From positions 3,953,501 to 4,017,500 of the forward strand of contig NC_092016.1 in the NCBI RefSeq assembly GCF_042242105.1: a DNA stretch of 64,000 nucleotides, written 5' to 3'. Positions 26,501 through 38,500 of this stretch are shown here, piece by piece. Every line of letters starts with the position of its first letter. Positions within the stretch are counted from its first letter, which is position 1. The DNA is from Pempheris klunzingeri (Eukaryota; Chordata; Actinopteri; Acropomatiformes; Pempheridae). Position numbers and translations under genes: made by a program. Under the pieces are notes generated by a model. The model saw only the letters and a list, made by a program, of their open reading frames with translations. It made no database searches and had not been told where the DNA came from.

Positions 26501-28593
26501 GACAGGCCGTAGGATGTCTCTTTGGTGCCGTAGGAGAACTGGAAGGTCATTTTTTCTGCCCGACCCAATAGATTAGGTAACTTCAAGCCCAGCACCTGAT
26601 ATTAAAGCGGCAAGGCAGGGCACATTTATTCATACAGAACGTTTCATAGCCAAAAGACAACTTTAAAAGCTTCACAGAGAACAAAAGCAACAGAGAACAA
26701 ATGATAAAAACAATAATGGCAACAAGCAAGAGCACACATAGTTAAAAAATAGGGGAAAAAATTAAAAATCAAGAACCCACTGAGGAAAAAAGATACAACA
26801 TACTAACAAATAAACTGGATTTCAGAGAAAATGAATGAATCTGTCTAAAAAACAGATATAAAACTATTTCACATTGAAATGAAACTATACTAGTGCAGCA
26901 AACTCAAGGTGAAGTCAAGCTAAATGGAAGAAATTGGCAAACTAATTGTATTGAAGCCAGTGCAGTGCGACGCTACGACTGGACCCACGTCCGTCTGTGG
27001 GTGTAGAAGGTGACACGAGCCACCGCAGCGCTCACCATGCTTCCTTCATTGTTTCCAACCATGGTGTTGTAGCTGCCCGTCATCCGTCTCAGCTCAGTGA
27101 CTTCAAACGTCACGTCGAGGCCGTTGGGTAGAGCGTCCTCACCTGGAGAGGAGAGAAAACAGAGCCTCAAAATGATTTGTTGTTTTTTTTTTGTACATTT
27201 ATTAGGAAAGTGCCTGCATGTAATTAGAAGAAGACAGAGAGATTAACTTTACCTCGTGAGGTGTCAATAACAACTTCAACTTTTCTGAAGATACCGAGAC
27301 GCAGCAGCTTCTGTCGGGCTTCGTGAGACTTTCGCATCACCTGTGCACCAAAATGAGCCACATGTTGACGTCAGTTACGACTACTGAGCTTAAATAGAAG
27401 GAGCGTTAAGTAGTGCAGCTGTATTAACGTGTACTACGCACATCAATCAAGTTCTTTGCCCGGAAAACATCGGAGATTTCGTACGTCAACAGGTCCTCCT
27501 TGGTTCTCCCGAGCCCATCTATGTGCACTCGTTGAACTACGACCTGAAACATGGGAGGGACAGACAGACTTATTAACAGCATCCCAAACAAATACAGTAC
27601 ACTCATTTAAAAAAAAAAAAATGGAAAGAAAGATCTACAACTTTCAGTCTATCGATTAGAGATCATTCAGTTGTGCTCTTCGTGTGTTTACAAATCATTC
27701 ATCACACTTGTCACAGCATGAACTTACATCTTCATATGTCACACTGTATGGAAAAATAGGTTTGGGTTACTTGTGGGAAGGGATTTTGTTCAAATATCTC
27801 ATATTGTATTTCTAATTATATTTTATATAACCTCAAAAAATACTCTGAATAAAAAGGAATCTTTAAATTGATTTAAATCCACAACAGCTGCACTTTCATT
27901 TCATTTACAGCCACTGTATTTTTTTCAGAAGTGTCTATTTCATATCAAATCGTATTGCTGATACAAGGCGAGGAATCCCTTTCTGTCCTTTCCTGGCAAA
28001 GCACCAACACTCAGTGGAGACCGGTCTGTCTGGCAGTGCGAGAGTCTGGTGTAACTGCTGTCTGGAGAAAAACAAGTCTTACATCCTTGTTCTCGAGAAC
28101 TTCTTGCTTTGGCTCATGATCAATCTCTGGAGGCTCCATGTCGTCAGGTTGAACTCCGAGCTCTGGCCCCCGCATGGGCAGAGGGTCCAGGCTCTGCAAC
28201 GCAAAATACACAAGGAAACAGAAATCATAATCACAGCCAGAGTTCGTATCAGGTTTTAACCAGTCAAGTAAAAAACACGGAAACAATGATTTACAATAAG
28301 TTCAGTAAGACGCTACAAGATCAGGGTCATTTTAATTATATAATAACACAATTATAATTATAATAATAATGAATATAAATGTCAGGTGTCTTTATGCTGA
28401 AACTACTGATTCTACACCATGAATTTAGTTTTTTCTTTTATCATTCACAACAATAAAATGCAGCTAACTTGCTGTCTGACCAAAACCCAAAGATATTCAG
28501 TTTACAGCAATATAAAACAGAGAAAAGCAGATTAATGGATAATCTAAATAGATGCTTACTACTTGTTGCAGACCTGCATGTAACAAATTGTTT

Positions 28594-28635
<42 letters not shown>

Positions 28636-29594
28636 TATAGCATGGGGGAAAAAAACAGGGAGCAAAGAAGAAACAGGAGTAACATGAACTAGGTTTTAAT
28701 TACTTTTACTGAGTGTCTATTTGCACCAGACGGCCGCTATTCGGCTATTTACACCCGGTCTAGTCGTGCAGTTTAAAGAAAGATAAAATAGTATTCAGAT
28801 CAGTGTGGTTTAGTTACAGGACTTTCACACAAGAGAATGAGATTCAAGACCAACAGTAAATTACATTAATTTATCTGCTAACTTATATATTTTTGTTTTC
28901 CTCTATTATCAACAGTTCAACAATCGCTTGGTTTGGTAGTTTGGTTAGGTTTAGTCAACACAACTGCTCGCTTAGGTTTAGGAAAAGATTATAGTTTGGG
29001 TTTAAAAGTTAAATACACATATAAAAAGCAGAGTATATTAAACAGAATACATCTTCTACTGTGGCTGCTGACACCAGGGTGCAAATAGCACCTTAAATGT
29101 ACATTTTCTCACCACATACTTCAGGTTAAAGGAGACTTTTAAAGCTTTATTATTATTTCCTTTAAAACTCACATTTCACATTAATTGTAGCCTAGCCTGA
29201 GCCTGACTGCAGCCCTGTACAAGAAGAATAAGGATAAGAATGACGAGTAAGTTAAGTAGTAATCCTAATAGTAGTATTAACAGTGAGTGCAGCTGTATTT
29301 AAGCGTGCAGTGAATGGAGGAGCCACTAGCATCTCTATTTACTGTCACTTCGTGCTCAAAATAAACACCAAACAGCGCGTTTGAGTGTAATTGTGCGGTT
29401 TGCAGCAGTTTTGCAGGGCATGAGCTGATCCTGCAGCCACAGTCTCTGAATGTACAGCAGCAGCACTACGGTCCACTGCGGGCCTTTTGTTCCAGCATCA
29501 GATAAACTGAATGAACACACGGAGAGGTCACACCGAGGGTCCCAGCTGGCACCTTCGGCCCACCCGCTCTTACCCTGGCGTGGACGGTGCCCAT
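23512..29594 (-). CDS. samm50: SAM50 / sorting and assembly machinery component, complete
   Basis: Mitochondrial outer-membrane Omp85-family protein that inserts beta-barrel proteins and anchors the MICOS bridge. Fifteen coding exons give 1410 nt (469 aa, the same as human): 29574-29594, 28083-28193, 27442-27543, 27253-27340, 27036-27142, 26465-26595, 26137-26224, 25479-25607, 25131-25202, 24941-25027, 24508-24578, 24190-24257, 23952-24098, 23704-23845, 23512-23557. The start MGTVHARSLDPLP matches human MGTVHARSLEPLP. A POTRA domain spans roughly residues 45-125 ([19 protein letters not shown]). The 16-strand barrel follows, including the conserved [19 protein letters not shown] loop, and it ends in a beta-signal-like [11 protein letters not shown]. 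All junctions are GT-AG and in phase. The first coding exon is only 21 nt. The gene lies downstream of efcab10 on the same strand. Confidence 0.97.
26600..26760. repeat. Dispersed teleost-type repeat in samm50 intron
   Basis: A stretch starting GGCAAGGCAGGGCACATTTA and continuing through a CTTCACAGAGAACAAAAGC-like segment resembles a related stretch at 58540-58655 (AAGGCAGGTTTATTTTTATA, then GTGCTTCACAGGGAGATAAA). Both look like diverged copies of one interspersed repeat common in fish introns. The family name is not known to me. Confidence 0.45.
28596..28640. repeat. (TA)n microsatellite in samm50 intron 1
   Basis: An almost pure run of alternating T and A of about 45 bp with one interruption, inside the first intron of samm50. 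Confidence 0.9.
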
Positions 29595-29710
29595 GCTGAG
29601 CTCCGCGAGGGCGCTGTCCCGGTGGATGTGGGCGAAAGTTTGCGTGGAGGATGACCAACTTATTTAACCTACAAGTCACCGAAGAGAGGAGAGGAGGCTC
29701 CGTATAAGGA

Positions 29711-29729
29711 GGCCGCCATGTCACTTCCT
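29711..29729 (-). promoter_or_regulatory. samm50 leader with ETS- and YY1-like elements
   Basis: On the minus strand the sequence GGAAGTGACATGGCGGCC sits about 120 nt upstream of the samm50 ATG. It combines an ETS-like GGAAGTG with a YY1-like CATGGCGGC, a composite usual at vertebrate housekeeping start sites. The ATG inside it would open a short upstream frame (see findings). Confidence 0.4.
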
Positions 29730-29759
29730 GACCACGCCCCTCTGCCGGTGAGCGTTCAG

Positions 29760-30880
29760 CACAGCAACGCTGCAAAATGAGGAAAAATGTGTAAAAATAA
29801 ACAATAAAGTGACATTATTTCTGCTATTATATCATAATATCATCGTTATCATTATTACATTAATTACCAAAAATATTTTAAAAAATACTACTGCTAAATT
29901 ATTATTACTACATCTACTACTACTAATAATAATAATAATAGTAAATATTTAATTTGATAAGAGCTTCTTAATAAATATCATATATCTTAATTGTATTTTA
30001 TTTCCTTCTGGGAGTTGCTCAAATTTCAAATTGAAGACTGTGTGTTCATAATAGGTACTATTAATTATGAATAAAAGCAAAAACAAAAGAATAGCCTGTG
30101 TGCTTTTTCTTTGGTTTTCATATAATGGAAGATACAGACATGAATCACTACAACTTTCTCTTGACGTCTATGCAGGTTGGATGGCAAGATGGATCAATTC
30201 CTTCATTTAACATATCTTATTTTTACATTACCAGTAGGGTAATAATCGTGTTTAAGTTTTAGGCCATGGTCATCACAAGGAGTAAATAACTAACTAAATA
30301 TAACATGTATCTTGTATGTATGAGACCAAAAACTGACCAATAGTGTGAGATTTCTTTGTTTTAATTTAAGAGTAGAAAGAGATAATCATCCTTCAGAAGG
30401 GGGGTACAGAGCTACCATGTAGATTCAGGATGCATAATGTCTGTCACCCTACTTTTCTGAGAGTCCTCATCACATCTTGCACCCTGACTTGGAGGTATTT
30501 CTAGTGGCACAGCAACTTTTAGCAGCAGTTTTTAGAAGAAACTCCATGACAACATACAAAAGTTGACCTTAGTGTAAAAAGGAAAGACTTGACACAAGCC
30601 TACCTGAATCAGAATACACAATGATATTAACAGTTTAATAATAAGTCCCAGTCACGATAGCAACATTCAAATGCATGCAAATCAACATTAAATCATGGAA
30701 TAAATAACATGTACGCTGATGGGAAGAAAAAGTTCACAGTTGTTCGTATGTTGCTGAGCATCTCTGCAGGCCTTGTATCCTGTAACAACAAAATGAGACA
30801 AAAAAATTACCGACATAATGAATTCCAAAAAGCTGGTGAACATCGTCTTTGTCGTGCTGTTGAGATTTTACAAGCTGCTC
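29760..30880. other. Intergenic, AT-rich, between samm50 and efcab10
   Basis: A1.1-kb AT-rich stretch with no coding exon seen on either strand. Part of the right end should be the efcab10 3' UTR. No clear repeat or RNA gene was recognised. Confidence 0.5.
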
Positions 30881-32005
30881 TTACGCTTCTGTTTTGAAGG
30901 TCTCACAGGAAATTCTGTCTTCATTTACACCTTCAGGACATTCATTAATGTCTCCAATGCCCAGTGTGGTCAGAGCTGTAGGGAAAAAAGGGGAAAAGAG
31001 TATTTTTTCCAGTATTGTTCGATCAAAAACACTGTGATAGTGTCTTTTTACTTTATGAAGTCACAACTGGGTGAATTAAAAGTACAAATGACTAAATAGG
31101 CCACTACATATGAAAAAATGTGTGTAATTACTGGTTATCTTATCTTATTTCTCGGTTTTCTGCCCAAGAAAGCCTGGCAATCCCGATGTCGTGTGCTCAC
31201 CCTGTTTGTATTGGGCAAAAGTGATGTATTTTTGGTTAGTAGGGTCCAGTATCCCAAAGACTGCATCCAGGTTGGCACTGTTGAACAGATTCGGCCCTTT
31301 CACTCCACTCTGCCGAGAAATCTTCAGCTGCTCCAGCTGCTCAATAAGAAACTCTCTGGGTTTCTCTGAAAAACAAAATTATCAACAAAATAAAACCTTA
31401 TATGAGCAATAATAACTATCAAAGAGGAAGCAACACACGATCAACACTTAGATATATACGCTGCCAGCATCAGTGCCATGTTAGTGATTGAAAGTTATGG
31501 ACGCATATTTCTGCCACTATGATGAGAAAAAAGACCCTTTAAGTCATTATAATGAGACATGGTAGCTCAAAATCATGACTTAGCACCTTGAAATAATGAC
31601 TTAATGTCTCAAAATAACCTAATATCTCAATATAGTGACTTAGTATATCAATAACATGATAAAATAATGCCTTAATATCTCATTGATTGATTAATTACAT
31701 AGTGACTTTATATTATATTTACTTACAGGGTCTTTTCTTGGTGGAAATGAGCCTTTAGCCCTCAGAATGATGCTTAACGCCTGATAATTAGCTTCGGGCT
31801 AGCTAAAACTCTCGTTATAGCTTCACTTAAAGTCGTGGATATTTGCTGCCGTGCATCAGCGCTCCGTGTGTCCGGTGATTTTAGCAGTAAAAAGGCTCTA
31901 ACCGGGTCTGTAGTAGAAGAGGAGGCCGCTCAGGTTCTCCATCAGCTCGATAATTTTGTGTTTTTTCAGATAATCAGCGGCGTCTCCTTCTCTCTGCGCC
32001 GCCAT
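30881..32005 (-). CDS. efcab10: EF-hand calcium-binding domain protein 10-like
   Basis: Three coding exons (31903-32005, 31201-31365, 30881-30975) join in phase to 363 nt, 120 aa. Residues about 10-50 form a DPY30/RIIa-type dimerisation helix pair (YLKKHKIIELMENLSGLLFY, then RPEKPREFLIEQLEQLK), typical of ciliary docking proteins. Residues 67-98 form one EF-hand (FGILDPTNQKYITFAQYKQ). Its loop, residues 75-86, has Asp at position 1 but Gln at position 12 where Glu is usual, so calcium binding may be weak or lost. This domain order and length fit EFCAB10, a poorly studied cilium-associated protein; the name rests on remembered similarity. The start codon lies inside a YY1-like element. Intron 1 carries a degenerate repeat. 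Confidence 0.8.
31530..31690. repeat. Degenerate AATGACTTAATATCTC-type repeat
   Basis: In efcab10 intron 1, units of roughly 20-25 bp resembling AAATAATGACTTAATGTCTC recur several times with heavy divergence. It looks like an old tandem array or an AT-rich MITE interior. Confidence 0.5.
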
Positions 32006-32008
32006 CTT
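31998..32008 (-). promoter_or_regulatory. YY1-type element overlapping the efcab10 start codon
   Basis: AAGATGGCGGC on the minus strand is the classic YY1 core, and its ATG is the efcab10 initiation codon. This arrangement is known at many vertebrate genes with very short 5' leaders (TISU-type starts), so the leader here may be short. Confidence 0.55.
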
Positions 32009-32759
32009 TTCCACTTCACAGTCTGTTTGGGCCTGTTGCTAGGATACGCCAACATCCAGCATCCTCCATTGAGGCTAAAACAAACCATTATTTACACTTC
32101 TGACGAATGTTTTAACTATTTTTTAGGACAAACTGACTCCAAAAATACTGAAAAGTGTCCGTCAGAGGCTCCTAGAGCCAAAGTTAGTGACTTAATGTTG
32201 TTTATTTTGCCTCACTAACAGTCAAAAACACCATAATACTTAATTTACAATGATACAATACAGAAAAACCCCATGAAATCTAGAAATTGTTTTAATCAAC
32301 TAGCAAAATTGCTGATGATTAATTGTACAAGCTTGTAAGTGTTTCCCTATAGAGCCCCTACACATACCGCAAAGTAATGACAAAGGCTTTGAAATACATA
32401 TTTGCTGAAGAGAGAAACAATGAAAACTTTTGAATAGAATAAAGTTATTTAATGACTTCAGGAGATAGACAGTGTGTTCATGAAGCGCTCTTTTACTCTC
32501 TTTACACATTTCATTACTCGGTCTAAAAGTGCAAACGCGTTCCAAACAGACAAAGAGACGTATTACCAGACAGATACAAACGGCTGGATTCACCAAATGA
32601 TCTTCTTCCAGATAACATCATCAACAAAAACATTAAAATATTCATTTGTCCCAGAGAAGACGTCACTCCAAAGCACCAGGGCTCCGCTGACTGTTGGCAA
32701 ACACTGGACAAAGTCCGCTTGGTTGAGTGTCCATCACACAGAGGATGTATGACTCCCCA

Positions 32760-33913
32760 TCAGTCCACCTTTTCTTCTGCTTGAAGCTGCTGCAAAATAG
32801 CCGCAGTAGCTTCTTCTCTGACTTTGAAGCCCCGCAGTTCGGTCAGCAGCTCCCCAGGCTTTGGCGGGACTTCTGGTATAGTCTGAAAGACAAAACAGCA
32901 AACACAGTTTTAATTCCCATGCATAATTAGTCAACATTAGACGACACAACGCCAATTAGAAACTATTTTCAGGAGCAATGCTGAAAAGTGATGGCAAAAA
33001 ATCTTTCAGTGATCTACAACATCAATGAGAATCTGGCTTTAGTGTCACCTGAGGGTCATTTTTTATTTTATTTTATTATTAAAGCTCATTATGACACAGT
33101 AGAGCCACAAGAATGAAAGCAAATTATTAAAAAAAAAAGACCTGACTGCTTGATCCCTACTGTATTTACAGTATATATGATCATAAACCCATCTTTGTGT
33201 AAAAGCAACACTTTTACTGCTGCCATACGGTGGCTATTAAATTTAATTAAATCTAAGGCGGGAAAACTTAATAGTAAAGTGTGTGTAGCTGAAAATCAAA
33301 CCAGGGACACAGAATCAGTGAATCTCCTCTTAAAACATGATTTTATTTGGGAGCTTTTCCTTATTTTATTTAATTCTCATCCAGATTATATTTGATCAGG
33401 GGTTATTTAATTTTTTTATTTGATCTCCCTCGTCTCATTTAATTTGCATTTGAGTTCATTGACTGTCCCTTTGCTGCTACAAGACGTTTGGTTTGTTTTT
33501 TTTATTATATATATCTGCTTGTGCTGCCTTGTGTGAAGCAATTAGTAATGTGGGTTAAGAATAGTGCTCTCTAAATAAAGATTACTATCTTTATTATAAT
33601 TATTACTATTATTATTAAGACAGATGCTATGTGTAATAATAACAGAAGCACTTCACAGGTAGAGCCAATCATATGTACATTACTGGTGTTAAACCTGATC
33701 ATAGTCATCATAATCATTTTAGTGCACCCCTGCACTTTGCAGATATGTTTATTGATTACATCTACGGGACAGAAGTGGGAAAAAAAGGCTAATTTTGCCC
33801 CTCACCAGATCAGGTAGGTAGTACTGGTGGACGGCCTGTGCTCCTGCAAACATGGCCAGCATACTGGCACCAAACATCCTGAGGTAGCGAGCCCAAGACA
33901 CACCGGCTGGCAT
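32760..33913 (-). CDS. uqcc6: UQCC6 / BRAWNIN, complex III assembly micropeptide
   Basis: Two coding exons (33806-33913, 32760-32882) give a 76-aa protein. The start MPAGVSWARYLRMFGASMLA aligns with human C12orf73/BRAWNIN (MPAGVPMSTYLKMFAASLLA), and the motif YYLPDLTIPEVPPKPGELLT is the family signature. One hydrophobic helix (about residues 10-30) anchors it in the mitochondrial inner membrane, where it is needed for ubiquinol-cytochrome c reductase assembly. The C-terminus (about residues 56-76) is Ala/Glu/Gln-rich and a little longer than in human (71 aa). Minus-strand splice donors at 34405 and 34935 suggest one or two non-coding 5' exons. These would place the promoter next to that of the divergent tdg copy. 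Confidence 0.93.
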
Positions 33914-34404
33914 CTTCACACACTTCCCTGGTGTGGAGGAAGAGAGGAAGACATGAGTGGACAGGTTCAAATCTAACTTCTGATCCTTTTGGCCTCTCCT
34001 TTTCATTTTGGTGTAAAATCAAACATTAAGTCAAATCATTTTCTTGCTAAATAAAGTCTTATTGTCTATTGAAACTGAAATAATGCCACATAACAGGACC
34101 ATATATCATATAACTGATCAGTATGAGTGAACAGCTACTATGGGAATCTAGTATTAGTATATATAAATACATGTATATATGATATTGAATGGGTATTTAA
34201 TATCACATATAAGCAAATATTATGCATGTATTGTATATTATTGCTAATCACCAGCACATTAAACCCAGGTGGTGTGAGGCTAACTTAGTGTTATTGCTTG
34301 CTAGCCCTGATGTAACAGTTACCAGGCTAAAAGTGTGAAAAACAGGGAACAGCGACAGACTAACAGACATTACCTGACCTGAGGTGACGCCAGTGAGACC
34401 TTAC

Positions 34405-34809
34405 CTTCTCTAATTCACCGTCTCTTCGAGAAATGACCGCTGAGTGAAGCAGGTTTTCACCATTTTAGACCAAACTGTTTGTCATTGAGGCACCAGACGA
34501 GAGCAGGTCATGCTGTTTAGCTAACGCGAAGATAAGCTCAAAACGGAAGAGGTCTCACTCTGCCTCCGTTTACCATAACAAACCACAAAAGTTATTGATT
34601 GCGTTTACCCGTCGCCTGCGTGTGCACGTGAGGGCTAAGCTTTTGTTGATTTATTGATTAAAGTGGACTGTAGTTACTTATTAAGCTCGAGCACAGCTAT
34701 TATACAATTTTGAGGCTGCTAACATTAGCATTTTTAACAGCTAAACTCACTAGCAGTATACTGAAAGTTATGAGGTGTATTTTCACCTCATCTACTTTTG
34801 TAAAAAAAA

Positions 34810-34840
<31 letters not shown>

Positions 34841-34985
34841 ATGTAAAGGGTTCAGATACGTACTTTTAACTATTTACGCGTATTTTGGAGGAGCGCTGTT
34901 TTCACTGAGGAGTGAGGTGTTACTTTAAACTTACAATCTTTGCTGTCTGCTTCGTTCTTCTTCTACGGTCTTGGTTTACGGTCAT
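34405..34985 (-). other. Possible non-coding 5' exons of uqcc6
   Basis: Two good minus-strand donors, AGAAG|GTAAGG with exon edge 34405 and AGATT|GTAAGT with exon edge 34935, lie upstream of the uqcc6 coding start in a less AT-rich stretch. Either could end a leader exon, and they may be alternative. Upstream exon ends cannot be fixed from sequence. Confidence 0.35.
34813..34841. repeat. (AAAT)n microsatellite
   Basis: About seven copies of AAAT/TAAA in the interval between uqcc6 and the first tdg copy. Confidence 0.9.
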
Positions 34986-35214
34986 TACGCGGATTTCTCG
35001 TCCTCTAGCGGTGTCTTGAACTCACACGGGCTGTTTACCACGCATTATAATCCTGTGTGAATTTTTTTCTAATTAATCTGCACGGTTTTAGTAGCAAATT
35101 AACGATAGCTGGTTGTGACCGTGTTTTTTTTGTTTTTTTAAATCGTTAATTTTAATTTTAATCTCACCCGTGCAGTACACCTCCTGACCGCAGGGCGGCG
35201 GTAAGGCCTCACTC

Positions 35215-35319
35215 ACACGAGGAAAAGGAAACGTTTAGCGTTTAAATGGTCTTTGTTTTGGGTGGACTCTCAGCCCACCGTCTTCTTATTTGAGAACCAA
35301 AGAACAAAATGTATGACAG
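35215..35319 (+). other. Probable 5' UTR exon of tdg copy 1
   Basis: The stretch ends in GACAG|GTATGT, a strong donor, about 265 bp before the coding start. It contains ATGTATGACAG just before the donor. If spliced to the acceptor at 35579 (TCAACAG) this ATG opens a four-codon upstream frame (MYDS). The upstream edge is approximate. Confidence 0.4.
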
Positions 35320-35584
35320 GTATGTTAGTTTGCTCATATATCTCTATGTGTCGTTAATGTAGAGGTGACCTGCGGGGTTAAAGTCTACCTTTGGGCCGCG
35401 TTTTGTAGTTAGCCGACTGTTAGCTAAAGCCTCCTTCCTCCCCACAGCAGCGTCCATCCGTCTCCTTTGTGCCAGATATGTTCCTTATGTGCTATAATCT
35501 CCACACAGCTCACATCCCCAGTGTGCACTGATGCATCTGACAACAGAATGAATGTTAATTTATTCAAATAAGTCAACAGTTAAG

Positions 35585-38500
35585 ATGGAGGAAAACCAGT
35601 ATACATCATTGACGGTTCCTACGGATTATTTTCAGCAGTGGTGAGTTGCTGCTGGAGGTGGCGGGTCTTGGGAAACTTCCCATGTTATCCCCTTGACATC
35701 TTCATTTTCATGCATGAGATGGACAAAAAAAAAACAATCAGCGTTTGACACACGACATTATGCATACCTGTATACTTGTAGCATGTGATAGTGTAATTAT
35801 TAAGCATAAGAATATGTCAAAATGTTTAAAAAATTCAGATATAGTCCAAGAAATTAAGTAAAATCATGTTATTAATTAGAAATTAGCCTGTTAGATAATC
35901 TCACAGGGTAATGATATTGCATTATGTGTGCTGGTGTGACAAATCCCAAAGAGATATTTAAGATTTTGACATGTTACTACATTACCCAGCAGTTATTACA
36001 GCATCACCTGCTACAGGCTTCATAAATACACCTTCGCTGGCTCTCGCTCAGCCTATTTGCCAACTGTGGAATGGATTAGGCTGTACAAAGGAAAAAAAAA
36101 ACAAAAAAAAGAGAGCTTGTAGATGACTTCACATCAATCACAGTCACAGTCTTCTTGCAAGTCCTATCAGTTGTTTGTATATCTTCATTCCATTCTGGTC
36201 GGCATCATCACCGCAGCACACAACAGAGTTGGTGTTGAAAGATTTGTGGGTGCTATGAGTGAGTGGTCTTGGTTATGTGTCCAAAATGAATCAAGCAGCC
36301 CTAATAAAGGGAGGAAAACTTAGATACTCGTGCAATGAATGAAATGCAGAGAATACAAACAGGTGTATGTCAGCGCATGTATGTTTTTGTAAGTATCGTG
36401 TCTTGTAAGTTTGCTTCACCCGCTTTTTCCACGCACCTCATTGAATGACATTATTTGTGTTCTCTTGCTCTGTCCAAGACCTGTTTCATTCTGCTCACCT
36501 TCCTTTTCCTCCTCTCTTTAACCTTATTCTTCCTCCTCCCGTCTCCTTCCGTGCACCCTCTTTTCCAGGTACCAGTCCAGCCAGCAACACCCGGAGGCCC
36601 AGTATGTGATGCCCTATCACAACACAGGCCATTACTCAGAAGGGCCCAGAGATGAGCTGGTCATGGCCGAGCTGTCCGTTCACCGCGAGCCGCCTCTTTA
36701 CCAGGAGTCTTTTCATCACAACAACCCCCCAGTCCTGAATCTCTACCAGGAACAGGCCCACCAGCAGAACTTCAGGGAGCAGCAGCAGCATCCTGCTCAC
36801 CTGCACCACCCTCAGCATCAACATTCAGTACAGCAGCAGCAGGAGCCGAATGTTCAGCACCAATATCAGACTGTTGGTCCACCTCAAGGTATGCACGGAG
36901 ACTTTTTTCAGCCCCATCTACTGTCAGGCTACAACTTGAAAATACTTTCATTATCGTGTCATTATTTTCATTTTCCTGATTAATCGATCAGTTGTCTGGT
37001 CCACAGAATGTCAGAAAATGGTGAAAAATGTTGGTTACCATTTCCCAAAGCTCGAGGTGACGCCCTCAAATGTCCTTTTTTTGCCACAACCCCAAAGATT
37101 TACAGTTTTCTGTCATAGAGGAGTCAAAAAACGAGAAAATATTCACATTTGAGAAGCTGAAATAAGAGAATTTTTATTAAAAAGATGACTCAAAACTACT
37201 CAAAAAAAGTGATATATTAATCAGCTAATTGTTGCAGCTCTTATCTACCGTATTTAAAAGTCTGGTAGTTTTTGTAGCAGGGAATCTGTCAGACTGCTAC
37301 ATTTTTCATATACTGCATGATGATTTTCTGGAGTAATTTAGGGACTTAATCTTGTCGTTTAAAGGACTAAACAACCAAGAAGCAGAAAAAGTCCTAATAA
37401 AATGGGACCCTAGTCTGCGTCATTGTCCGCTGTATTTGAACTAATGATCACATCTTTGATTCACCGCTCGCCAACTCACTAGAGACACCTGGTCTTTGTT
37501 CTAGCTGCGACACCAGTGAAGAAGAAGAGAGGCCGGCCTCCTAAGCAGCAGGCGGAGGAGGGCAAGGCACAGGAGGAGGAGGATGAGGTGGAGGCCGCCA
37601 AAAAAGCCAAGAGGGCTCTTAACCGCTTCAACGGCATGACAGTGGCTGAGGTTATGGCCAGAACTCTGCCAGACGTTATTACCTACAATCTTGACATCCT
37701 GATAGTGAGTCATTTACTGAGGACCTGTCAAGATTTTATATATTCATGTTTAATGGAATAAGCAGTGGACTGTTTTGTCTTTTTTTTTTTCTTTTTCTAT
37801 TTTTTGCCGTTTTACAAAAAAGGTGTCAGTCACAAGAAACTGTCATTTTTAGGTCTGTTGCCGTGGTAACACCTTCATGTTTCTCCTCAGATTGGAATTA
37901 ACCCAGGACTATTGTCAGCCTTCAAAGGACACCATTACCCAAACCCAGGAAACCATTTCTGTATGTTGAAATTCAATTTCATTACTGACTACAGGGAGTA
38001 CACGCCAGCCTTCACTGTTAACTTCCTCTGACCCTCCGTCGGTCCACCATCACGAACACTTGTTATGCAGCTCAGATTTGTTCAAACTCGTTATTTCAAT
38101 TGAATTACAAAGAGAAGCCATAAAATGATGCAAATACTCTTTTACGACTTTTGTTTTGATGTATTGGTGCAGCCGTAAAAATGGTGTCTTGGGTTTGAAT
38201 ATTTAATTCTGTCTATAAATTATGTATCTTCAGTGGTGCACTGCAGCAGGCAGACAATGTGATGCACGATATGTGCGACACTCTTACTCTCACTCGTTGA
38301 TTTATCATCAACGGAGGTGTTTTTCAGACAGGTATTTAAAAGGAGAGGTTGTTTAATCAGGGTGCAAAATAATTTCATGGACGTTCACATTGAGCTCCTG
38401 AAGGATATTTGCCATCACACTCTTCCTAAAACACAGCAGGCACACACGTGTTCTTTTCTCCCAAGAATCTTTGACATTCAGATTAGTCTTTGATTTTCAT

